Notes under the pieces: generated by a model
The model's input: the letters and a program-made list of their open reading frames with translations, nothing else
Told to the model about the DNA's origin: nothing
The model's database searches: none
Program-made: the position numbers and the translations under genes
Shown here: positions 22,401-31,500 of the stretch, piece after piece
Layout: each line of letters opens with the position of its first letter
Position numbering within the stretch: position 1 is the first letter of the stretch
Assembly: GCA_905220665.1 (NCBI GenBank)
Contig: CAJNAR010000163.1
Coordinates: 124,001 to 188,000, forward strand
DNA from: Albugo candida
Lineage: Eukaryota > Oomycota > Peronosporomycetes > Albuginales > Albuginaceae
Reading direction: 5' to 3'
DNA length: 64,000 nt

Positions 22401-24881
22401 GACACATTCTAACTCGCCGTTTACCATAATTGCTATTCGGTCACAAAGCAAGTCTGCTTCGTCCATAAAATGTGTCGTGAGGATAATGACACGACCTTGC
22501 CGATATCTTCGCAAAAGATTCCACGTAAATCTTCGCGAGTAAGGATCCATCCCGGATGTCGGCTCGTCCAGAAAAACTAATTTACTATTTCCTATAAATG
22601 CAAGCACCACACTCAGTTTCCTCTTTTGTCCTCCGGAAAGATCTCGAGCAAGTGTGTGCTTCTTGTCGTTCAGCCCGATTTCTCGAATGAGGTTTGCAAC
22701 ATCATCATCCAATTTATATCCGGAAATACATTTCATTGCTCCAAATAACCTTAGATGCTCCTCGACCGTAAGATCATCGTACAGCACATCATGTTGCGGG
22801 CACACTCCCATTGTTTTACGAAGCTCTTTCAAGTCTTTACTCAAATATTGACCGTTGAATGTTACGTCACCGCTTGTAGGCTGAATTAATCCAGTCAACA
22901 TCGATATTGTAGTTGTTTTTCCTGCGCCGTTATGGCCCAATAGTGCAGTAATATGGCCAGAATATATGCTGAGATTCAAGCCTTTGACCGCGTTACGTGT
23001 TTCTCCATTATGTGTCTTGAATACTTTACGCAAATTAATGATCTTCAAGCAGTCTCGTGCTCTTTCTTGTGCTAAAAGCGCTGCATCAACTGGTTCAATG
23101 TGGCTGCTAAAGGCTGTATCTATAGAAGGTAATGCCGCTTCGCAGGAAGAGTTCTCTAGTTCACATAGATATTTTGAAAGTGGGCGAAATCCAAAACTTG
23201 GGGAGAAATTATCTCCGTTGGGTGAGATTACCTGCAATTCAGCACATTTCTCCTTGAGATCTCTTGAGCACCAAAGCCGCCCGGTAAACAGAAAATTCCA
23301 CGGCTTCGGTGTACCATATTGCTGCGGTATTACTTGATCAAAGTACCAACCAAGTGCATACAAAAACACAGCGTCCAATAACAGAATCCAGCTCATTGCA
23401 TCAGCTGTTGGTGTTTTTACAGGAGTCTCCAACACAGCTGAAGCATATGAAATGCCTCTTCCAAGTCGAGCATAGCGAACCAGATTATCGATGCCCAAAG
23501 AGAATGCACTTGGAGGAAATATAGCAGCGACATAACTTCCAAAGTTTGTAGTGGGTTTCACGCTTAGAAAAGGAAAGAAAAGAATTAGCCAAAATATCGC
23601 CGATGCAACCGACGCGGTTCTAGCTTTATCAAAAAATGGTGTTAGACAGTAGGCAAACGCCACAATCACAATGCCAAGTGCCCAGAATAAGAACACAACC
23701 GTTGAATACTCTGCATACGGAAATACTCCACCGTACTTCAGTTCCGCAGCGACGACAAATGAAAGAAGCGTGAACATTGGCAAAGCGGTCACAGCCCACG
23801 ATATCCCCAATGTGTGCGCAGGTAAACCCGTGATCATCATGATTTCGCGAATTCGGGATTCCTTCTCGATTACCATGGTCGTGATTGTGGCCGACACAAA
23901 CTTGATATAACTAATCAGTAAGTACAGCCCGAGAACGCTCTGCCCAGTTGAGTAGAATGTTAGCTGCGTATCTGTGAGCGCGCCAGTATCGCTGTCCACC
24001 TCTACTGGATCAAGCCCAATACACAAAATGGATGGTCCTTCTGTAAAATTTGATGCCATACTTGAGGCGACAACTGAAGGACGCGCATTACTAGAGAACC
24101 AAAAATCCAAATTTGCGACGACAACTAGTGCACCAACCAAAATCACAGGCAGTAATAACTCCATTCCAAGCTTGACAGGATGACGTTTTCTCAGCAAAAG
24201 ATTCTTCCATACCTGGTTCGTGATTTGTTTCCACGCAATTACAAGCTTCTCTATTGTTGACTCAGAAATTCTTCTGATAGATTTTTTGTCTTCTTTTTGT
24301 TCTTTATCGGAAAAAGTACGCGATATCCAAACCGATACACCGACTAGAGTGATTGCAGCCAGCGTGACGGTAAGAAGCACAACTGTCGAATCAGTGATCC
24401 CACAATACTTTTCGATTGGAAACATTTCATCGAACATCGTCTTACAAGAATCTAAATTCTTCTGCGCAGTTCTGCACATTCGTAGTCGTCTTCCTGCGCC
24501 ACAACATGAAGATGAAGAGCGAAAACTGGGATTTGTGCAATGTAAGCGGCATGTGCCCATCGTTTCAACGCCTGTGTCAAAAAGCGAGGTAAGCTGTAGA
24601 TCACGTTCAGCTTTCATCCAGTTCCAATCCATCGAGTTTGCATTTCTGATTGCATCGGTAATGTCTTTTGTAGATGAAAGATCACTAAAAAAGTCGGTGG
24701 TCGCATTCTTCAGCGATACACTTTGGCTAAAAACACCCGAGTTCATCACACATCGACCATAGACGACATCTAGTTCAAGCACTTTTTCGATACAAATCGA
24801 TAATGTCGTCAAATAATCGTCAAAGCTAGACGAAGAAAGCGACGATGAGGACGATGTTGAAGTTGAAGTTGAAGTTGCCAT
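19485..24881 (-). CDS. ABCA-subfamily full transporter
   Basis: An intronless 1798-aa gene with the order TMD1-NBD1-TMD2-NBD2. Residues 1-205 form an unusual Ser/Thr- and Cys-rich extension with one helix (about 165-188). TMD1 spans about 235-520, including an extracellular loop near 260-310. NBD1 has Walker A GHNGAGKTTT (about 649), signature LSGGQ (748) and Walker B KLVFLDEP (767). TMD2 (about 980-1355) has a Cys-rich extracellular loop at 1030-1100. NBD2 has Walker A GINGAGKSST (1441), a modified signature LSGGN (1543) and Walker B VIILDEP (1562). ABCA proteins move lipids across membranes; the substrate here is unknown. Both NBDs keep their catalytic glutamates and H-loops (LTTH), so it looks active. 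A decayed inverted copy of the C-terminus lies downstream. Confidence 0.93.
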   Translation of the reverse strand: MATSTSTSTSSSSSLSSSSFDDYLTTLSICIEKVLELDVVYGRCVMNSGVFSQSVSLKNATTDFFSDLSSTKDITDAIRNANSMDWNWMKAERDLQLTSLFDTGVETMGTCRLHCTNPSFRSSSSCCGAGRRLRMCRTAQKNLDSCKTMFDEMFPIEKYCGITDSTVVLLTVTLAAITLVGVSVWISRTFSDKEQKEDKKSIRRISESTIEKLVIAWKQITNQVWKNLLLRKRHPVKLGMELLLPVILVGALVVVANLDFWFSSNARPSVVASSMASNFTEGPSILCIGLDPVEVDSDTGALTDTQLTFYSTGQSVLGLYLLISYIKFVSATITTMVIEKESRIREIMMITGLPAHTLGISWAVTALPMFTLLSFVVAAELKYGGVFPYAEYSTVVFLFWALGIVIVAFAYCLTPFFDKARTASVASAIFWLILFFPFLSVKPTTNFGSYVAAIFPPSAFSLGIDNLVRYARLGRGISYASAVLETPVKTPTADAMSWILLLDAVFLYALGWYFDQVIPQQYGTPKPWNFLFTGRLWCSRDLKEKCAELQVISPNGDNFSPSFGFRPLSKYLCELENSSCEAALPSIDTAFSSHIEPVDAALLAQERARDCLKIINLRKVFKTHNGETRNAVKGLNLSIYSGHITALLGHNGAGKTTTISMLTGLIQPTSGDVTFNGQYLSKDLKELRKTMGVCPQHDVLYDDLTVEEHLRLFGAMKCISGYKLDDDVANLIREIGLNDKKHTLARDLSGGQKRKLSVVLAFIGNSKLVFLDEPTSGMDPYSRRFTWNLLRRYRQGRVIILTTHFMDEADLLCDRIAIMVNGELECVGSSFFLKKHFGAGYNLTATVHPGFDEKAPLQFFQRFIEEATIFSSHGSEVIFQLPSSSSSAFVDMLEKLEALRSTFGILQYEISVSTLEEVFLRIAKIREQNEHIADNAITTSMTDEAYNQLEAAEYKISTSQPPFYRQLKAMLMKRFQITKRDKRFMFMSIGIPLIFLILLNSISEINIAQFLSINNYAPSQLPEGSISDDQSCLPQDLSGYQEVLIERCQRKFGYCSVGVIDCSVDTCCNFLNTASPYFRCNTCDAYSTPCYNNRCLSQQGANLQAVLNSFLVSVIVVLAFTFIPASIVDFVVREKESDRNAKDLQLICGASVASYWWSNLIHDVALAIIPCVCGIILVPFSIRTLHAPTEILGVAALITTHVAATIPMAYVFSFYFEQHARAQTGLIVFMLCSGCLLSIFSLICRLIDFQNVSIMDRSYFRWIFLLFPAYGLNTGIHEIANRKVNRNIITNWWRSASPTSFFGFFDGLGTDTLCIPCWLDVSEGCCNRGVFDLDTAGASIIYATIEAVLFTYLVFRMERRATAVVGDTIAQRERLEDDDVARERERVLNISLTESDAVTLRNISQVYCESFKMTRRSERTKVAIRDLCLSISRGECFGYLGINGAGKSSTIKILTGQMAPTRGAAFIGRYDLTIASDRKKARSILGYCPQFDALHDYLTVREQLELYARLKGVSESMLSRIIREQLSQFGLEKYKCRLTRDLSGGNKRKVSTSIALINSPQVIILDEPSTGMDPGARRKMWDVITQVCRRNQCSILLTTHSMEECEALCTRMGILVDGELKCLGSIQHLKCKFGNGYTIELKLQEPRTDVVTAMRCEVEIRLPQDTQKIDTMNVATICEALGDAKRFEKISSATWSIVSYLNTATGCPLDTFIRWWLMEDRADAMREFIHRNFANATLVEQQGRLFRYHIPKDSMMLLPTIFRSLENAKIDLHVEEYAVGHTPLEHIFTKMAAKQGDV

Positions 24882-25535
24882 TGCTCATAAAAAATTCAAA
24901 TTGACAAAAGGTACACCTATATACAGATAAAGTCGGGTACGTGCGATTGTGCAGTCGATGAGAATATGGGCTGAAAAATCCAACCTTTTGAGAGCATTAA
25001 ATCTAACCCGTATAGGTGCGCCGTTCTGCAATCGGTCAATACACTTACAATGTAATCAAAATAACAATAGAATGCCAATCATAACACATTTTTGTAAATA
25101 GTCGCATGTATGTATGGGAGAAAATACACCCCATAATAGAGCCGTAAGTATGATTCGCTGCGCATCACAAATGCGCTGTTTAATCCGTTCTCCTCAATTA
25201 CCGTTTTTGTGGTTTCGTAAACGGAGAATAGGTGAAGCTGTAGCATTATCTAATGTGGGTACATTAATTTCGCGCGTAGGCTTTGATATAGGGTTCGGAG
25301 TGAGCGTAATATTTTTGTTTTTTGCAGGATTGTGAGCCTGTACACTGTACATTTGCATCAAAAAATTTGCATCATAACAACAATTTTATGGAAGTTAACT
25401 TTATATAGACTGAACTTCTGGCATTAGCCAATTAGATTTGTAAACCACATCACGCAGTTTCGTACAGCGTGATCAAGATCAGATATAGATTTCTCTTTGA
25501 CTCTGACAAACACTCATCGAAAATTTCATTGATTG
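24882..25535. promoter_or_regulatory. Divergent intergenic region
   Basis: About 650 bp between the head-to-head ABC transporter and lipase genes; it must hold both promoters. No supported coding sequence. Confidence 0.4.
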
Positions 25536-28417
25536 ATGCGTGATACAGTTCACCGCTCGCTCAAGCGCGTGGTACTAAGTCCGCGCGCGTACTTACTGCC
25601 GTACATGATTGTTTTATTTCTTCATCATTTACCAATTATCCTTGCCTTTGCCACTTTGGATCGACCAGCCGGTTTCAGCTCATGTGAAAATCTAGAAAAT
25701 TTATTCCAATGGCTAGATGTATCCTTTGCTCTTCATGTGGCTATGGTGGTGCTGATACTCACAAGTCTCACGGCCACTTTATATATGCGAGTGTATCGCT
25801 CCTGGTATCCAGAGGTTCGCATTTCACATGCGTTATCATTTGTCGCGTTTTGATATTTTTGTTACTCGATAGATATACGTCATTCTCCTTCTGGTTGTGC
25901 TTTATACCGTAAATTTGGGTATGATTGTAATTTTGCGTGAATTAGAAATGGAGCTTACGTGTTGTTTGTTGAAAAGTTTGGGCCATTTACGGAATTACAC
26001 TGCCGTCCTACACATATCAATGCTTTCTTGTTCTTATCGATATTGAAGATCAAAATCGTGCGAAAAAAGCGTACAATGCTGCACAAAGCATCTGTGGATT
26101 CCAGGATTTCGATTTGGTTTGGACGATTCTTACATTGTCGCTACTTGTGTTGACATCATATTGCTGCGGTGTTCACACGTCAGATAGTATGAACAAAGCC
26201 GAAGAACGTTGGAAAAAGCGCTGCTTATGGGCATTTTATCTTTTCACATGCCAACGTTCATCCAAAGTCAACAACGAGACAGAGAGCGTGGATTACGACG
26301 TGTTCAAGTCGCTAGGAGTGATGTTGGGGCGGTTTTTAGTCTTACGATACAATGAGAATGAATTCGTTGGATTTTCGTGCAATGATTTTCTGTTCACGTT
26401 AAATTTGGTCGCTAAATCGCAACGCCAAGAGCGCTTGGATCAGATCTATCCCGAGCCAATTCCAACCAATCTTAGCAGTCCTCAGCTTGGCCCTACCAAT
26501 GAAATGCTTCCGTTTGATGAAGCATTGGAAGATGAATTAGATAGAGCACAACGCATTTCCAATGCATCCCGGCCGGAGGAAAATCAGCTACCACCTTATA
26601 CCAAAGATTTTCGTTTTCATCCTTCAATTGAAGAATCGCGACTACGAGAGGTTGCCCGTTATGGCAAATTTGCTATTGGAATATATGGCTGGCCGATGTA
26701 TTGCATGTACAATCCATTCCGATGGATCAAACTCTTATCATGTCGTCGAAATCCGAAACAGCAACTTCATTCGTTTGTTAGTCAAGTAATCGAGAATGAC
26801 AATGCTATCCAAGCAAATCGTGGTTCTTTTGTGCGATACACTGGCATTCCTGATAGTAGATTGATCTATCTAAATTGCGACAACTTTGTATTTCGCTCAC
26901 CGTACGCTATTGTGAAAGATACGGACCGTCGAGAATTGATTATTAGTATCCGTGGAAGCCTATCTTTTCACGATTTCCTCACAAATGGTTTGGCTGAAAT
27001 CATTTGTATGGATAGTAATGAGCTCCCTGTCGATGTTCCCAACCCAAGTACAACAATGACGCATTTCGGGATGCTGCAAACAGCTCGTAAAATCATCCAA
27101 GCTCTCAAATCTGGGAAACAGAAGGCGCTGTTTTGGGATTTTGCGATGAGATACTGCGGATACCAGGAAGGCGACCCAGATCCATATCGACCGAATGATC
27201 AAACCAGGAAGGAAAGTGACTGGGACTCTTGGCAAATTGTCGTTTGTGGTCACTCAATGGGTGCGGGTGTTGCTGGAATCGTGGCACTGGTACTCAAGCG
27301 GTATTTCCCCAAAAGTGTTAAGGCTTTCTTGTATGCACCGCCCATGCTTTTCGATTCCGCTACTGCAGAATGGAGCAAGCAGTTCATCACAACGTGCATA
27401 TATGGCGACGATCTGGTACCTCGTCTTTCGATCGCAAGTTTTATACGACTGGAGCAGGAAATGCATTTCCACTACCACCATGTCGCTCATGAGCGATTAT
27501 TTCGAGTGAAATTCAGCAAAAAATATAAACTGGTCAAGTATCCCAAAGCATTCGATCAAAAGAAGAAGGACCGAAAGCAACGTGCTCGGAGTATTCAAGC
27601 TTCCGTGGTGAAGAAGAGCTTCGAGCCACTTCCTCGATTCAATCCCCGTCATTTTTTTCATGGAAGTCGCACCTCCCTGTTAGATTCTCAGTCTTCTATC
27701 GATGGGACATGCATATCGTCTGATGATTTCTATAGCGCTGCTCGATTATCTGTGACAGGGTCTGCGACTCAAGAAAGAAGAGTCCGAAATCCAACACTCG
27801 GAAACATGTACGCTCAATCAAGTTACACTGAGGTGGAAGTATCAACAAAAGAAGAGAAACAAAACAGCAACTCCTCCAAAAGCGTCCCCAATACATCACC
27901 TGAAGTCGTGGTGGATGATACTACTTTGAGCGATATTCCGTGCACGAGAGCGCCTTGGAGTAAACTGATGCCGTTTTTTGCCATCAGCAATGAAGTGGAT
28001 AAAACCCCGTTACCAGAAGTCGATGTGCCGGGAGAGATTGTTCATGTTCGGACTCGAGCTCATGCCAGGCGCTGTAGGTGTGCAGTTATTCGCGGTGAAG
28101 AGAGAATTGAGTACAAGATTGTAGATGCGAGTGCCTTTCGCCGTATTTGGGTGACGCCCCGTGCACTTCAAGATCACATGTTTCATCATTATGATAGCAC
28201 TCTCAATCGTCTACTCCAAACGTACACTGAGTCGAAACGCTCGTCAGATTCTCTTCATTCGCATTCCAATGGACATTTTCGAGCTCCAAATGAGATGAGC
28301 AACTCCTGGAGGTCAATCATAGAACAAGAAATACAGGAAGGTCGTTCGCCAGTCCCCTTTAGCGAAATGCGTGACCAGGGCAAAGAGTCATACGACAGAT
28401 CGGTGCATATGGTTTGA
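25536..28417 (+). CDS. Membrane-bound sn1-specific diacylglycerol lipase-like (lipase class 3)
   Basis: The first exon starts at 25536 and encodes two hydrophobic helices (YLLPYMIVLFLHHLPIILAF; VAMVVLILTSLTATLYM). The main open frame runs from about 25977 or 26041 to 28417 and begins DIEDQNRAKKAYNAAQSICG before a further helix. The pre-catalytic part (IYGWPMYCMYNPFRW) and core (LIISIRGSLSFHDFLTNG, the nucleophile elbow VVCGHSMGAG with Ser at 27254-27256, and GDDLVPRLS carrying the acid) match diacylglycerol lipase alpha/beta. Such enzymes release 2-acylglycerols from membrane diacylglycerol. The C-terminal third is a long Ser-rich tail that may be regulatory. Exon joining between about 25815 and 25977 is unresolved: the likely small exon at 25873-25908 cannot be put in phase with both neighbours. 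Confidence 0.85.
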
Positions 28418-28543
28418 TCACGTACTCATCTTGAATGTCTGTCTTGGTGGAAGCTTGTGCGTGTTGTTGACCTGGATAAGTTGATGAGTCTTCAAGAAGT
28501 TGGAAGCGATGCGGCTCCTTCGCTATCGCACGCTAGTGGTCGA

Positions 28544-31500
28544 TCAAGTTGTCAGTGTACATTCATGCATGCTCCGTTCTACAAGACGTTGACACTTTTG
28601 CAGTCGCCTGAGACGACTTTGACTCAGCTCATTGGTTAGACTCTCTGCGACACCGACAGTTTGCTCTTGCAATCGTTTGTTGGACAAAATGGACCGTTTC
28701 CATTGTCTGAAAGAAGCATTTCGTTCAACATGTTGCCACTTGTCGATGCACCAATTTATCTTCATGGACGTAGATGGAGACAGAGGGCTGGCCAAGTTCT
28801 CCATAGTTAAATCATTCGACCTCCACAAGTGGAAGGCTACTTCCCTGGTCAAGAAAGTGCTGCGCGGGTTCAAACACATGCGACGAAGCCATCGACTGAT
28901 ACAATAATACATCCATGTACCTTTATTGATGCACATGGTGGATTGTTGGCATCTACAGGACGCAGGATGAAGCATAGACAAATCCGCTCTGGCTGAAGAC
29001 AAAACCCGCGAATGGATCTTGGACTCGTCTTCTATAGGAACGCTCCAGCCCGCCTCTTTGGTCAAATTGCCTTGCAAAAATATTTTACCACTCCATCGAC
29101 GCACTTTGGACATTATCGAACGATGAGATCGATGCTTCTCTCCATGCCGTTTCACTGCTTTTGCATTTGGCGTACCATTTTCAAATGGCGCGATGCAACA
29201 ATGAGTTTCAGATCCTTCTTTACTGGATCGTTTCGGTAGAGTCAATTTGAATTCCGCAAAGATATCACCGAATCGATGCGCGGCTATCTGCAGCAGATTT
29301 TCGTCGCTAAGACGTACATGATCTCTTTCTAGAGGCGCTGTAATGCGCTGATAGGTGGTAAACGGACAACGATAGCTATCACACTGATCGAGATACCACG
29401 GTGGGAACGGCAAGATTGTATGGTGGCTCTGGGCATGTTCACAAGCACCACATTGAGCTTGTTCGGTCGCAGAAGAGGAAGCCACTTCAAATCCTTTGCA
29501 TCCGCAGTCCTCCACCTCGCACTGGAGATACGCATGATGACGTTTATCCATCAGCAGCTGCTGGAAAATATATCGCCAGACGCAATTGGGAAGTAGATGG
29601 CACGAGTAGTAGACTGCGGATTGGCCTTCATATTCCGCCTCTAAGCGAACGGATTCGACTGCGCACAATACACACGCATTATACAGCCATCCAGACGCCA
29701 TCGCATACACAATTGGTGTATTCCCCATCGCGTCCAAAACGTTCCAATCCAAGTGTTTGCGCATTTTCAGCAACTTTACAATCCTCTGGAAATGTGAACG
29801 ATTGGAATAAGTTGCTACTCGATGCAAGATCGTGATGTCTGATCCATCACCATGAATTCTTCCGAGCGGGAGGCCGTGGCAAAGAAGCTTCTCGGTCATT
29901 TCAGCGTACAACAAGCTATCATGTTGGAGAACTGCGGTCCAAAGCAATTGAGCATCGCCTGGTGTGAATTTGGCCAATGCAAGGTCGGTGTGTTCAGTGT
30001 GCTGTACAAGCCAATTTAGAACTTTGACGGATCCATTTCGTATCGCCGTTTGTATCAATCTCGCTAGACAAGACACTTCTATTCTATCAATATGGAGCCA
30101 ACCTTGCAACTGAAAGGCCTCCAAGTGTGTGTCCAAGTCAAGTGCTGAAACGATTTGGAGACTTCCTTGCAAACTTTCAAGGTGCACTTGTCGAGATTCT
30201 CGGCGCTCTTTCTTATCAGTTGGCTGCAATATGGTGCTATTGCGTCGACATGATGCGTGAAGAGACATCAACAAATGGAAAAAGCCAGGAAGTGAGCTTG
30301 GAAGCGAGCATTGCTCTTTTGACAGATCTAAAATATTGGAACTCAAACTACTTTTCTCAGACACGACACTGTTAAAGTACTCGATGAGCTGCCGTTTAAG
30401 CTTCCAGAATCCAAATTGCTGGCTGATGGTGAAGCAGTTTTCTTTACTGTCACAGTTTAGCAAAGCCTCCGTGAACCACTGCGAATACGGTTCATCACTA
30501 ACATCTTGTGCGAGTTCTATACAGCGTCCCAATACGCGATTTGCATTACATTGAATCAAATGGCCGACAAAACTGATTGCATGTGCATCGACGCAGTACC
30601 CATCAGCATATGCTCGAAAATGCGCTATGTTTCTGAGCCAAACCTTGTCAAACAAATAGTCGAATAGGATCAGGGAATCTTGTTGAATAATCGACGTGCA
30701 TGCAGCACGAAGACACTCTTCGCTGCTTTTCAACAAAGTGGGGACATGGTCGTTCATGTATAATGCACCGGCATCATCCAAATGAGCAACCCAGTCAAAA
30801 GAAGTCGCCATTCGAGCGTTGATTTCATGACAACTCGAAAGCCTAGCCATGACGCCCAGTAGCCGACTACAGCATCGAATCGATATGCTTCCCCGAGCGT
30901 AACCCAGCATTAAACTCAAAAGGTCCCAGCGGTAATGAAGTCCAACCCACCCGATAGCATTATGTCCATTTAGTGTGCAATCACCTGTTATCACGTCAAG
31001 TACACTCGACTCGTGAGACGAATTCGCTGCGTCGTGTGTCACTTGCAAAAACAAGTTGATGGTCTGCTCGATAAAAGGCCTGGAAAAATTCCATGCGCAC
31101 GCATACAAAATGGATTGAGCCGACAGCATCCACGTCCTCTCATTTTCTCCGCATTCTGACGCTTCCACACAAGCCTGCAAACGGCAAAGCCAACGACGCG
31201 CATAAAGCTCACTTTCTGCGGTTCCAATGACATTTGGACAATTCGAAAGGACTCGATCAAGCACCAAGAGATTCTCTGTCTTCAATTTGCGTAAACGCTC
31301 AACAACAAGCTCCCACAATATGTCGAGAATCCCAATCGAGTTTGACGTGGAAAGCCAACACGCAGTATCGAAAGAGATGAGAATGACAGCTAATTGTGTT
31401 CGCTCACAGCAACTCCATCGAATATTTTCTGCTTGCGCACTATTTTCATAGGCCAATAGCTGTCGAAGGCCCAATAGCACTTGTACCAGTTTTCTCCGGT

